In this document: positions 33,316-44,729 of the stretch, piece by piece
How positions within the stretch are numbered: position 1 is the first letter of the stretch
Layout: every line of letters starts with the position of its first letter
Assembly (NCBI GenBank): GCA_000320605.2
Contig: KB445792.1
Coordinates: 687,581 to 751,580 of the forward strand
Direction: 5' to 3'
DNA: 64,000 nt
DNA from: Gelatoporia subvermispora B
Lineage: Eukaryota > Basidiomycota > Agaricomycetes > Polyporales > Gelatoporiaceae
Notes under the pieces: model-generated
What the model saw: only the letters and a program-made list of their open reading frames with translations
What the model was told of the DNA's origin: nothing
Databases searched by the model: none
Position numbers and translations under genes: made by a program

Positions 33316-36010
33316 CTAGCAGGCGCGTTTAGCATAACCGTTGGGAATTGTAGATTGTGGGACGAAATTCAACGTACCCCACAATGCAGCGCTCATCCAG
33401 CTGCTCGCACTGCCTTCATCATGGAGTACCAGACAATCATGTGTAAGATCCAACATCGTCATGATGTGGCTCAACTGATCTATCACAGATGGAACAAACT
33501 TGGTCTCTATCGCTATGTCCCCTGTGCGCTGCTTTGGTTCCTTTTTGGCCAATTTCCTCTTGACAATGTATCCGAGGCTGATCAGGGCATTGATATTTTC
33601 GCTGATGACGTCTGGCAACATGTCGGGTCTCCCCAGCGACCGGATTGCAGACGCCGATGCACGTAGCACGAAGAAGTAGTCTGGTCTAACAGGCCCTCGT
33701 TTGGCGGCATAAGTAGTTGCCATAGTCTGCTTGAATGTGCGCATATAATCCACTGCACGACTTGCCGAAGTCTGTCTTCGCTTCTCGAAACTCGCTATCA
33801 ATGCTTCCCTGCGATTGATTGCGACTTCCCCATCATTCCTTTCTTCTTCGCATCGCCAACAGTCGCATTTTGAGATCATGTGTGCCTGGAGCCCCCGACT
33901 GCGATCGACGAAGGAAGGGTTCAGAGAGTACGTTATTGTGATCTCGTCCTCAGCCTTGATCGGCTGAAGGGCTCTGATAACCATCAAGTCACCTATGCAA
34001 TGCCAGGCTGCGCTCGGTGCGCACGAGTGATTGAAGAGAGATGGCAACAAATAAAAGCCAGCTGGGGGTCGTTCGTCATCCGTGTCTCGCTCTTGCAGAA
34101 GCGCTGCCAAAGATAGTGGTGCAAATCCGTTGTATGAACGAATGGCTTCGAGACGACTAACATCTATATCGATGGTTGGAATCAGCGGGTCAACCTCCAC
34201 CGGATCGCCAGTGGGCTCAAAAGTATATGATGATGGAGGTGAAGGATGGGAGGGTCCTGCGTAGAGCCCGAATACCGCATCGTGAAGATCGGGATTTCCA
34301 TATAGCTTCTGTATGATCCACTGCATATTTGCAGCGTCCGTCGTCGTTCCAATTTTAGAAGAGATCAGGTCAATCGAGCACATGGATGTGTTCGGAGACA
34401 AATCCTGCGCATATACTGCGACGAAGGGTTTGGAGACAAGCTGAGCAGCGAACAGTTTGACTGTCAGGTAACATTGCTGTGAACGAGGATTTCTACTCAC
34501 AAGTAGCTCCCCTGGCGCGACGTCTCTGGTCGCGAACATTCCTCGGCCTCCTCCGCGTCGGACACACTGCCGAATCATGATCGGGCCATGATAGTCGGCA
34601 GCTTCGACATGGGGAGTAATCTTGGACGCTCGAAACAGCTCGCACCAGTCATAATCGCCAGTAATGCTCTCTGCGATCCGTTTCTTCGTGCGAGAAACGC
34701 ACGCAGCTGCTTCTGCGTCGTCAATATGGCGAGATTGATATTCATTGAACTTCTGAAGGGCAACTTCGTAGCGTCCTCTCCCGTATTCGGCTCTCGCGAG
34801 TCGGTAAAGGGCTTTGTCTCGCTGTTTTTGCGTGATTCCAGGAGCTCCAAGTGCAAGTGCTGCATCTGCCGCAGCTGCGGTGAAGAAGCCGAGACGCAAA
34901 TATACTTCGGCTCGGTTGAGGCGCAGTATAGTAGCTCCCCGGTCTTTGTAGAGCCCACGCGAGTACGCGAATGCTGCGGGAAGCCAGTGGGAGGCTTGGA
35001 ATAAAGCATTGCCCTTTGCTTTCCAACTCTCTACGGTGTTATCGAGGGCGGGCGCTCCAGGAATGAAGGGACCCGTACGCCAGACGATGTCACGGAAGAT
35101 GTTGGAGCGAGGGTCGGCAAAGTATATGTCGCTGGGAGAATCTATGCGTAGAATAGGGAATGGGCCCATCGTCGCAGGCTTATACGTTGGCTCGCGGATG
35201 AGGAAAACAGTGCCGATAGGCAATAGCTCATTGATGTAATCCGGCTTGGCGTCGAAGGTCGTGGGGAAATTATATATTGAGCAGCTAAAGCACTCTCCAT
35301 CGGGATCTTCCACTGCAAGTTGTAATGCGGTGAAGGGAGCTAGATGTACATATATAGCTTAGGTCAGCGCAAGAGAGTGGATGAGTACAGTACCGATAGG
35401 TGAAATTATTCGGCAGACCAGATATCGCCCCTCGATAAGGCTATGTTTTCATGTGGGTCTGACTTTACACTGGCTGGCAACTCACGACGTGCGTCTTGCG
35501 AATTTGCATCTCCGCAAATGTGACTGTTCCAAGCGTGCCATGAGAAGGTGGATAAAATAACCGTAGCACCAACGTACGCTTCTGTAACTCATGCAGAGCA
35601 GTGGCACTAGAATGTTTCGGAAAGCCGCGAATTGTCGTATGCATCATGCCTTGCTGCCTTAGGCTTTTCGCCTGTTCATGAGAACCAATGTGCTGGTACA
35701 AGAGGGACATGCGATTTATTCGTGGAGCAGGTCCAGGAGGGATTTTTCTGTCCTCTTCAGACCATGCTTTATATTCTTCAATACGATGGGCAAATGCCTC
35801 GGGTGGTAAACTGACGTCGAGGAGCGGGGGACGGGCACCTTGTGTTGACCTGTGAGACGGGGGAAGAGAGTCCGGCAGATCATTCCGACCAAGACCAAGA
35901 CCGAGAGATGCCATGAGAGCAGCAAAGTCTGGTTCGGCGTTCATGTTGGAGATGCGCGGAAGGACCTGTGCTATGGCGACCGCAGTACTTATTCGTGCAC
36001 TGGGTGCCAT
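33316..36010 (-). CDS. TPR-SET domain protein (SMYD-like putative lysine methyltransferase)
   Basis: 841 aa; exons 36010-35486, 35430-35394, 35339-34501 and 34440-33316. An N-terminal family-specific region (FAEMQIRKTHVGRYLVCRII, then ALQLAVEDPDG) precedes tetratricopeptide repeats around residues ~250-370 (WKAKGNALFQASHWLPAAFAY, then LRLNRAEVYLRLGFFTAAAA). The SET domain follows: RRGGGRGMFATRDVAPGELL at its start, then FNHSCAPSAAW, ALQPIKAEDEITITYSLN and a post-SET zinc cluster CDCWRC. SET proteins of this TPR type methylate lysines on histones or other proteins using SAM; the substrate is unknown. The NHSCxPN motif reads NHSCAPS, so its final Asn is replaced. A 60-nt stop-free intron (34441-34500) sits in the first SET strand. 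Removing it gives PGELLLVSKPF as in relatives. Start could also be the internal Met at 35944. Confidence 0.85.
34441..34500 (-). other. 60-nt stop-free, in-frame intron in the SET domain
   Basis: Begins GTGAGT and ends GCTCAG on the minus strand. Its length is a multiple of three and it has no stop. A frame-based gene finder would read through it. Splicing restores GELLLVSKPF, while retention inserts 20 residues between GELL and LVSKPF. Confidence 0.72.
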
Positions 36011-36904
36011 CTTAAGTTCGCTCGGTTTGTGCCGAACACGTGTCGGCGATTGTTTCCTAGAATACGTAATTAATCGACCAGTTTCATCGATCTTCCCTTC
36101 CAGAGTAACCCGTGTTCTGGTCTCGCGATCACAGGAGAATTGGGCCAGGCCCTGCGCTATTCTGCACATCGAAAGACCAGGATAGCTATCGCAGTATGTG
36201 CACATGCCCATGGGATCGAATCGAATACCTGGAGTAATTCGGATACTATACATAGTCCTTCGGATATGTCCTTCGTCATGTACATTAGAACGGACGTAAT
36301 ACTGCATAATCGAGTAGCGTCTAGGTCACAGGTGGCTGTGTAATTACTACACCTCAAAGAGTTTATGATATGGTGCAACGCGACGATATGTGGTAGCTGA
36401 CCAGAAGTAACACTGTACAAGTGACATAGCATCGGGGATGGAATATCATGGCGGGCTACGTGCAACGTGACTATGTGTTGGTAAATTATGCATTCCGTTT
36501 AAACAGCAACTCAGACGTTCCGAAGATGCAGTCGTTCAACTAGCAGACTGTCCATATCATCATATGCGAGGTTGCCAATCCTGCCACTCAACGAATGATG
36601 TCACTATAGATCCAGCCGGTTCGGTTTATGAGAGCTACGAGGAATTTCCTAAGAAATGAGGAGGAGACCCGTCGGGTCGACACGGATGAGAGAGGACGAT
36701 TCGAGCGGACATGACTGGACGAACGGAAAGAGGAGGAAACCCACGTGTTTATCTTGGGCGTCTAGATATTTCGGCCGATCTTATCTCCCTGCCAGTTCCG
36801 CATCGCTGTGCTCTTCTGTAATCCTCCAGCGAATCTTTGGCCCGACCCTTTTATTCGTCCGCCTCGTCTCTCCCCACACGCCCAGCGTGAGCCCTTCTAG
36901 TCAG
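36011..36904. other. divergent promoter region (TPR-SET / AFG1)
   Basis: Both neighbours read outward. The left 500 bp is AT-richer. The part close to AFG1 (36640-36904) has open frames in phase with AFG1 but no conserved residues, so I treat it as 5' leader. No separate gene is supported. Confidence 0.45.
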
Positions 36905-38815
36905 ATGCGGTTCCCGAGTATACGACCGCACGTCTCATTTACTGCTCAGCGCCGGCCATGGTCGCCCTTCCTCCATCTCCACCGCGCGGCCGTTCGGCCC
37001 CTCGTCGTGCGCACCGCCATCTCGCATAGGAGGCGCTTTAATTCGTCGCTGGCAGCTGGTAGCTCGTCCGAGCGTGATGAGAGTATTTTGCACGGGAGGT
37101 CAGTTGGGAAAACTCGCTCGCAAGGTATGCACGCTGGCGTCTTCTTGGTGTGGCATGTACTCATTCACCCGGAAAGCTACATCAACCCCCTTGGACCATT
37201 ACTACAAGTTAGTAGAGACAGGGGCCTTGAAAGCTGATGATCACCAAGTTCGGATAGTCAAGAAGCTAGAGAAGTTGCATGATGAACTGCTTGAATACCG
37301 TCCTCCAGAGATACCCCAGAAGCCTGTATCGTCCTCTTTGGTGCGCCTGACTCATCAAATTCCGCAATGTTTCCTCACACCATCGTACATAGCTGTCTCG
37401 ACTATTTGGTGGCGGAAGCGACGAGAGCGCGTATCCCGTGCTCATTGCTCCCGAGCAGGTACCCAAGGGGCTCTACCTTTATGGCGATGTCGGCACGGGC
37501 AAGACAATGCTGATGGATATCTTTTACAACTCCCTTCCGCCAAGCATCACGCGCAAGCGCCGCGTCCACTTCCATGCATTCATGATAGATGTGCATAAGC
37601 GTATTCACGCCATGAAAGCGAAACTTGGTCTAGCAGGCGGCGACCCCATCGCACCCGTTGCGCGTGATCTCGCGCAGGAGGTATATGTCTTGTGCTTTGA
37701 CGAGTTCCAGGTGCGGTGAGCGTGCTATTCTCCCGGGAGAAGCTACAGCGAAGCGTTTTGCTGATTTGCCTCTTCGGCCATACAGGTCACGGACATTGCG
37801 GATGCGATGATTCTGAGGCAGCTCTTCGAGCGCCTGCTCAATCTCGGAGTTGTTTGCGTGATCACTTCGAAGTGAGTCCATCTACGTCTCGTCTTCATTA
37901 AATCACTCATGACCGTGTTCTTAGCCGTCATCCGGATGAGCTGTACAAGAACGGTATCCAGCGATCAAGTTTCGTGCCCTGCATAGAGCTTCTCAAGTCT
38001 CGCTTTGATGTCACAGACCTTGACTCCGGTACAGGTACGCTTCTCCGTATTATACTACTTAAAAACAACGTTTCCTGAACCGTCGAAATGCTGCAGACTA
38101 CCGTCGCATGCCACGCACGCTTTCGCATGTTTACTATGACCCGCTTACACCCGACAATCAGGCCGAGGTGGAGAAAATTTTCACAGCGTTCACATCGGAT
38201 CCTTCGGATCCTGTCCAGCACAACCGCAAGCTGCTGACTTGGGGCCGTACGATCGTCATTCCGGAGAGCTCGAGTAGAGTTGCCAAGTTCCGATTCGATC
38301 AGCTTTGCGGGCAACCGCTCAGCGCAGCGGATTACATCGAGATTACGAAGAACTTCGAGACGATATTTGTGACGGACGTGCCGAAGTTGGGCATGGAGCA
38401 GAAAGATATGGTATGTCCGGGTGTATTCCCAGTCCCTGTATCAAGCGGTATTGACACCAAATGTAGGCGCGACGTTTTATCACGTTCATCGATGGTAAGT
38501 AAGACCCTTGATTGCCTGTCGCAAGATGTTGAGATCGCGTGTTGCGTGATAGCCTGCTATGAGAGCAAGACGAAGCTGTTCACCACATCCGAGGTGCCAA
38601 TATTCAAGATCTTCGCCGACGATCCAGAAGCAAGGTCGCATCAGCTCTCCGACCACATGCGTAGTGTCATGGACGATCTTGGTCTATCCAGCGACATCGT
38701 TGGCTCGAGTTCGATGTTCAGTGGTGATGAGGAAGTCTTTGCATTTGCCCGCGCATGCTCTCGGCTGGTGCAGATGGGTAGCAAGGAATGGGCAGAGACT
38801 GCCGGAGCTCGATAA
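36905..38815 (+). CDS. AFG1: mitochondrial AFG1/LACE1-type AAA ATPase
   Basis: 500 aa; exons 36905-37124, 37177-37340, 37393-37710, 37786-37871, 37925-38034, 38097-38410, 38467-38494 and 38553-38815, all in phase. AFG1 is a mitochondrial inner-membrane-associated ATPase that helps degrade or remove misassembled respiratory-chain subunits. The N-terminal ~60 residues are Arg- and Ser-rich (HRRRFNSS), fitting a presequence. Walker A is [13 protein letters not shown], Walker [12 protein letters not shown]. Sensor regions follow in [21 protein letters not shown], then [10 protein letters not shown], and the family ends with [29 protein letters not shown] split over two conserved blocks. Exon 7 is only 28 nt. 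I chose the ATG at 36905 because no upstream in-frame sequence is conserved. An earlier ATG in the leader cannot be excluded. Confidence 0.93.
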
Positions 38816-39162
38816 TTTTCTTGATTATTCGCTGATTTGTAGTGCACCTGGTCACTACGCCCTCTCGTTGCACACATGCTCCTATGTATCGACACTACTA
38901 CTTATCTACGACTGCACACTTGTACGGATGCTCATGTACATCGCTAATACACTGCAATACACAGACCGACGACCTGCTACTCCATTCGTGCGATAAGCCG
39001 TGGGTGTACTCGATCTGCTTCCATCAACGACAGATATCAAATCGTCCTAGGCCCACCCAACTTTCTGCACTCAGACGCACGTTTGCGGGCCTAGACTATC
39101 AGCCCGCTACATACTAAGCAGCTTCCACCTCGCGGTTTGGCTACTTGATTCCTGCTATCATC
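38816..39162. other. intergenic between AFG1 and nicotinamidase (tandem)
   Basis: AFG1 3' UTR and nicotinamidase promoter. Nothing else is supported. Confidence 0.5.
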
Positions 39163-39926
39163 ATGCCTTCCCCTGAGCCGTTCGTCCCTGCGCTGATTAT
39201 CGTCGACGTGCAGGAAGACTTCTGCCCACCAGTACGTCCCCGCGATTCCCTGATATCCCCTGCACCTCGATGACCATCCGGACCGGGCAGTCCGGCGCGC
39301 TCGCGGTGCCCGACGGGCGCGCCGTCATCCCCGTCGCCAACGCGCTCCTCGCGCTGCCCTTCGCCTTCAAGGTCGCGACGCAAGACTCGCACCCGCCGGA
39401 CCACGTCTCCTTCGCGTCCGCGCACCCCGGCGCCGCGCCATTCTCGTCGACCACGACGATCGCCAACCCGAACAACCCCGCGGAGGCCTACGAGACGCGC
39501 CTGTGGCCGGACCACTGCGTCGCGGATACGCCCGGGCACGCGTTCGCGGCGGGGCTCGACGCCGCGCGCGCGGGGCTCGTCGTGCGCAAGGGCCGCGACC
39601 CGCGCGTGGAGATGTACTCGGCCTTCCGCCCGCCGCTGCGCGACCCGCCGCTCGCCGAAGCCGACAGCGGCCTCGCGGCGGCGCTCCGCGCGCGCGGGGT
39701 GACGGATGTGTACGTCGCGGGGCTCGCGGGGGACTATTGCGTGCGGCACACGGCGGAGGACGCAGCGGCGGAGGGGTGGCGCACGTATGTCGTCGAGGAA
39801 GGCGTGCGGAGCGTCGGCGGGGAGGAGGCGTGGCGGGAGGTGATCCGCGAGCTCGGCGGGAATGGCGTGAAGGTGGTGAGCATCGGCGGGGAGGAGGTGG
39901 GCTGGGTGCGAGGCCTGACTCAGTGA
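39163..39926 (+). CDS. PNC1: nicotinamidase (PncA/Pnc1 type)
   Basis: Hydrolyses nicotinamide to nicotinate and ammonia in the NAD salvage pathway, removing the sirtuin inhibitor nicotinamide. 234 aa; exons 39163-39231 and 39291-39926. The isochorismatase-fold catalytic triad is visible: Asp in ALIIVDVQEDFCP, Lys in GLVVRKGRD and Cys in GLAGDYCVR. The metal-binding D-x-H-x3-H is in ATQDSHPPDHVSF, and the cis-peptide region precedes the Cys. Also present are ETRLWPDHCV and EMYSAF, both typical. The second exon has strikingly GC-rich third positions, much more than its neighbour AFG1, and therefore long shadow frames on the other strands. Confidence 0.93.
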
Positions 39927-40647
39927 TGTGCTAACTGAAGACTCTGAGGCATGCCAACTTGGTTGTGTTGGAGGTGACGTGCCTGTGTCGTTTCGTCCGT
40001 CTCGACTGACGTCGTTATGTGTCTCCCAGGCTGCGCAAGGTCTCTTTGTATCTATCGTATTCGTACCGTTCGTGCACAACAATGTCAGTGATTCTCGAGG
40101 CATGGGCGGTGCTCACTTGTCAAGTAGCAGCATATATGCGTGCACTCACAGTCTTGAGGTTATGCATCTCATCAGCATGGTATTGTACACTTCATTACGA
40201 GCAGCAGCTCAAACCTATTTTACTTACAATATGCTGCGCCGCAACGAAGGGCAGCTCGTACTAAACTCATCTTCAGCATGAAGTCCATCTTTACCTGCAG
40301 GCTCTTCGTCCGTGAGTACCTGTCCTCCACGTGCAGTCCTCGCTCATCTGGAAAATACTCATAGATTATACTCTGCATACCAGTCATCTTGCCCTCCTGG
40401 AGCAGACGGATTTGCCCAGCTTTCCATGGCCCCCACACCAGGTACGCCGTGCCTGCCACGCCGTCGGATGCATTTCCCGGCACAAAATTTGGATGTAAAC
40501 CGGGACAGGCACATGCAGCATACAACGGCACAGCGTATCAGCACGAGTACAACAGCAGTACGACAATGGTCCAAGCGCGCCCCGAGAACGAGTTCATAAA
40601 CAGATCGAGCATCAATACCCAATTTCACCTTACAGCGCGCCGCACAC
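39927..40647. other. convergent 3' region (nicotinamidase / TDA3-like)
   Basis: AT-richer gap between two 3' ends. Frames of up to ~130 codons appear on both strands near 40360-40760 but overlap the 3' end of the TDA3-like gene and show no signature. No gene is supported. Confidence 0.45.
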
Positions 40648-42532
40648 TCACCACCGTCCCAGCTGCGCCACGTCCGCGCTCGGCGTTCGCCCGAGCACCA
40701 TCTCCGCCACGACGCGCCCCGTTCCGGGCGCGAGCGCGATCCCCCACGGCCCATGTCCTGTCGCGATAAACACGCCGCCCGCGGGTTTCACGCCATCTCC
40801 CAAGTCCGCCTCGTGCACATGCGATACGATCGGCCGCCCCGTCGCGCTCACCGGCCGGAAGCACAACGCCCGCCGCACCACGCGCACGCGCCCGATGAGC
40901 CGCCGCCCCACCGCCTCGAGCCTCGCCAGTGCTTCCAGCGCGAGCGCGTCGGGGATCGGCGAGTCCGACGTGGTCGTGCACGAACCTGTGTCCGCCGCGT
41001 CCGTGACGGCCTCTGCGCGGGCGACCTCGTCACTTATCGCGTCCCGCTCCGGCGCCGCCTCGGGCGTCTGCGTGTCCAAGAGCGAACTCGGTGCTGGGAG
41101 CGGCTCGCGCGCAGGTGCCGCGCCCCGGGGCTGCGCAGCGGCGAGCGGGCCGCGCGTGAGGTCCGCGGGCCCCTGTGGTAGGAGCGTTTCGCAGTCTGGC
41201 GGGAGTGCCGGGAGGGGGATCGTCGACGAGTTGAGGCCGCCGAGCCAGAGCTCGCCCGACGCGCGCGAGAAGAGTTCCGGCGAGAATCCAGACGGGTCCG
41301 ACGTGAAGATGGCGTGGCAGTGTGCGGAATCCTCCGCGCGGTTTGCGGCGCCGAGGGCGAGCGTGCGCTCCTGCGTTGGCGTCTTGTCTGTGTCGTACGG
41401 GCTCGCCTCCTCACCATCGTCATTTTCCCTCTCGAAGACGACCGACCATCCGGCGAGCGACATGATGCGTGGGACGCGCCCGGCGTTGGGAAAGAGCGTC
41501 GAGTATACTCGTGGCGTCCAGCACCCCGCGGCGATCACCAGGCTTGTGCAGGGTAGTTCTTCCTCCCTCGCCGCGCCAGACTCTCCCGCCTTTTGCGTGT
41601 ACTCCACGTGCACGCGCGTGTTTCCGTCCGCATCGCGCAGCAGCGCGGTCGCGCGCGCCGGATGGTGCACCTGCACCCCGAGCTTCTTGCACTCCTCGAG
41701 GAGGAACTCGCAGAACTGGCGCGGATTCCTGCAGCATGCTATGCGTCAGCCCAGCATACGCGCAAGACAGCACCAGCAACCGAGGAACGTACACTTGGCC
41801 CGTCGACTTTGCGTCTGAGATCGCCTGCAGCGCGTCGGGGCTCGCGCGCAGCCACTCGGGGCCGTCGCGCCTGACACGCTTACGCGCCCCGCTGTGCGCC
41901 CGCCGCCGCTCCTTCTCGCGGCGGCGCTCCTCGCGCGCACGCTGGCGCACCTCGTCCATGACGCCCGCGGTCGTGCGCGCGGCGTCCATCGACGCAGCTT
42001 GCGAGCGACTCGCGCCGCTCATGATCCACTCGACGCGCTCGCGCTCATTCCCCCCATCCCCGCCCGCGTTCAGGTGCTCTTCACTCCCGGCCTCTCCGTA
42101 TCCTCCCTCGTCCTCATCCTCGCCTTCGCTCCCCTCAGCCTCCTCGTCCTCGTCCTCACCGTCCTCGACGTCGCTCTCCCAGTCCAGGCTGTACGACACG
42201 CTCTCCGCCCAGCCCCAGCGGCGGCGCCCGTCGTGCTTGTCGGCGAGCTCGCGATGGAGGTCGAATGAGAGCGCGCCGAGCGGCGCGAGGGCGGGCGCGA
42301 ACCAGTCCTTGGCGAGGAAGCCCGCGGCGTTGCCTGAGGCGGACGCAAAGAGGCGCGGGGCGGGTTCGACGAGGTGGATAGTATGTGGTGCGGGCGGCGG
42401 CGAGGCGGTCGACGAAGAGGCGGAGGACGATGGGGACGACGACGCGGCGTTGTTGTCGTTTGTCAGAGCGGCGAGGTAGTAGGCGGTAGAGAGGCCGACG
42501 ATGCCCGAGCCGAGGATGACGGTGGACGGCAT
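40648..42532 (-). CDS. TDA3: TDA3-like FAD-dependent oxidoreductase (DAO superfamily)
   Basis: 606 aa; exons 42532-41793 and 41728-40648. The N-terminal dinucleotide-binding motif is VILGSGIVGLSTAYYLA, and the family motif SASGNAAGFLAKDWF follows. A substrate-domain block is FCEFLLEECKKLGVQVHHPA. The C-terminal FAD segment is GGVFIATGHGPWGIALAPGTG. Yeast Tda3 is a putative oxidoreductase linked to endosome-to-Golgi traffic; its reaction is unknown. Two low-complexity insertions interrupt the fold. One is very acidic (~residues 110-155, DVEDGEDEDEEAEGSEGEDE), and one is basic (~185-225, EERRREKERRR, then ARKRVRR). A third Pro/Ala-rich one precedes RLEAVGRRL. The donor GTACGT at 41792 was chosen over GTGTAC, because only the former keeps the frame to NPRQFCEF. 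Relatives are usually shorter. Confidence 0.85.
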
Positions 42533-43364
42533 GTGGTATGTGCTGTCAGAGCCTAATGGGCCTTCTGGTACTAGAGAAGGCTGTGTCGTATATACGGGAG
42601 GGAGAAAAGACGGAGGTGAGGTAGGGCGGCCGGGAGGACTTTTGTACGCGCGCAGCTGGAGGCTGGGTGGTGACATCACCCAGCAGATGCACAGCGAGCT
42701 GCTCACCGTAGCCAACGGCCCGTACGCTGGCTGCTCGCCGCTCAACGCTGCTCGCTCGCTTACTCTCTGCCGCGGACACATCGCCAGATTCACTCGTCGC
42801 CACCACGTCGGCTCATAGCGCACGCTCAATTGCCACTGACGACTCGGGGCCAGCGCTGGCAAGCGACGACCACATTACGACACGCGTCGTTCGACCGCTT
42901 TCCAACTCTCTTCAAACGCCCTTCCTCTGCATTCGTTCGCATTCGATTGGTTCCGTGTCGCTCCACTTCCGTCGCCCGTTCCAGGCCTCGTTCGCAGCCC
43001 TGCTCATGCTCAAGCTTCAAGGCCGAACGCTCGTCGCGCTGGCTCCGGTTCACTCGATTACTCTCCGACTCCCTACCGGGACTCTGGCGCGACACTCACC
43101 CAACCGCCACCAGCCGTCGCGTCTCACTTGCACCAACATGCCGACCGCGCCGACACCCAAGTGCTCGGCCTTCCCCTGAGCAGCCCGTCAAGTTACGTGC
43201 AGATAGTGACCCAACATATCCTACAGCCTATGTACGTACACTTCTTGCGTCTTCCGGACCTCCTTCCATCCGCCAGCTCCCCCGCGAACGCACCCTACGC
43301 CGGGGTCGGGTGCACGTACACCCGCGCACGCTCACGGATGGCGGACGCCACTGAGCCCCGATGA
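42533..43364. other. promoter and leader of the TDA3-like gene
   Basis: Upstream of the TDA3-like gene and downstream of the RTC3-like gene. It has two long chance frames on the plus strand (about 42501-42818 and 42830-43354) without a signature. No supported gene. Confidence 0.45.
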
Positions 43365-43983
43365 CTAGATACCGCTGAGCCCCTTGCCTTTCGTGTCAAT
43401 AGTCCCCGAGCCCTTGGCGTGATTTGTCGCGACCCCGCCCGTCGTGATGCCGTGCGCGGTCTGCGGCTCACCCGCCTCCAGGATCTTCATAACCACGTCC
43501 ACGTCCTTGGAAGTGCCGAACGTGTTCTCGAGCTGCTGCTTCGATGGTTTGCCGAGGATGCCTTGCGATCCCTGCGTCGAGTGCAAGACTTGGAACGCTG
43601 GGAGACGGGGTAAGTGAGCCGCTTCCGAATAACTCTAGTGGGCAGACGCACAATCAACGACCTCTGTGAGAGGAATAGTACTGCGGTGCGTGTCAGCGCA
43701 TCTGTTAAATAGTAGTGCAGACGTGAAGCCAATTTACCGGTCTGTTGAGAGCGAGATCAGCACACGCTCAACTAGCGTTTGAGCCGAGAAGACGTACCTC
43801 CTTCCTTCCACCGCTTGTACTGTGACCCGAATGCGCGCCGAATCAGCACCGACAACACGAACTGCGACAAGCACGAAACGCGCGTACCTCAGCGTCATTC
43901 ACAATGACGGTGAACTCGTCGTGGTGCGTCTGGTCGGGGTTGTACACGACCTTGGTGATGGAGCGGGGCGCGTTGTTCGGCAT
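43365..43983 (-). CDS. RTC3: RTC3/SBDS N-terminal domain (FYSH) protein, with a probable 4-nt microexon
   Basis: 127 aa; exons 43983-43888, 43819-43798 (22 nt), 43741-43738 (4 nt), 43680-43652 (29 nt) and 43597-43365. The protein is a single FYSH domain like yeast Rtc3 (YHR087W), related to the N-terminus of the SBDS ribosome-maturation factor. Motifs are ITKVVYNPDQTHHDEFTVIV, YKRWKEGD, TIPLTEVVDSFQV, HSTQGSQGILGKPSKQQLE and NTFGT. The C-terminus is Gly/Thr-rich (GITTGGVATNHAKGSGTIDT). Yeast Rtc3 is linked to RNA metabolism and stress; here the function is inferred from family. Four introns in so short a gene is unusual. The 4-nt exon ACCG completes G-D-R-T between two canonical introns. Without it the frame breaks. 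Confidence 0.8.
43738..43741 (-). other. probable 4-nt microexon (ACCG) in the RTC3-like gene
   Basis: On the minus strand it is preceded by CTCTCAACAG and followed by GTAAAT. The flanking introns would be 56 nt (43742-43797) and 57 nt (43681-43737). Exon 2 ends with one spare base and exon 4 needs two before ACT-ATT-CCT, so four bases are exactly what is missing. The result, E-G-D-R-T-I-P-L, fits the family. Confidence 0.65.
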
Positions 43984-44729
43984 CGTGAATGATGATGATA
44001 GTGTTGTTCGTGGATTAGAGTCGTGTAAGAACAAATAAGGAACGATATGTGCGTCGGAGAGAGAGTTCGTGTAGGGCAAGTCAGGTGGTTGCGTGTGTGC
44101 TGGCACGGGCGCAAGGGGGGTATATGAACGGGCGGGCAGGTGACGTCACTGCGGTGGGGAAGCGGTGATGTCATCTCGCGTGCGAGGGCGCCTCCCACTG
44201 CAATTGAGCTGTCCGCGTGCGCGGGTCTCCCTCCAGGCCCTGCCAGCTCTTCACTGCACTGCATTGCTCCTCCATCGATAATTATCTGATTCTCCGCCCC
44301 TCCGCCGCCTACTACGTCCGTAAGCCAAGGATACGAATAACGGCTCCCGTGTCCTAGACATATTTCGCACTCCATCTACTCCGTCGCGCCTAAACGCCTT
44401 CGCATCATCGCAATATTGGCATTGCTTCGACGCGCACACGACCTCCCCGGTGGCCAGAATGACCGCGCCCGGAGATGTGGCTGTCTCGTATGAGCTGGGC
44501 TCGGTCTCGAGACGACCCGGATTTGTATCACGCAGGGTCGCGAAGAATCTGCAATGAGATAACCTTGATTGTCCCAGGACTTCCCAGGGCTGCTGCTTCG
44601 ACGGCAGATTCAACAAGCTTGCGCAGCAGCGAGAGACGTTCTCGACCCGCACAACGTCCAATGAAAAGCGCAGTCAGTTGTTACGAAGCAGGTTCCTGTT
44701 AGATATACACGTTCTTCTTCTGCACAGTC
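43984..44729. other. intergenic between two minus-strand genes
   Basis: Promoter of the RTC3-like gene and 3' UTR of the amidohydrolase gene. No supported gene or repeat. Confidence 0.45.

Noticed and set aside
39503..39934. Second-frame reading frame of 143 codons in the nicotinamidase exon
   Set aside because: Arg/Gly/Ala-rich product of the extreme GC third positions of the true frame; no signature.
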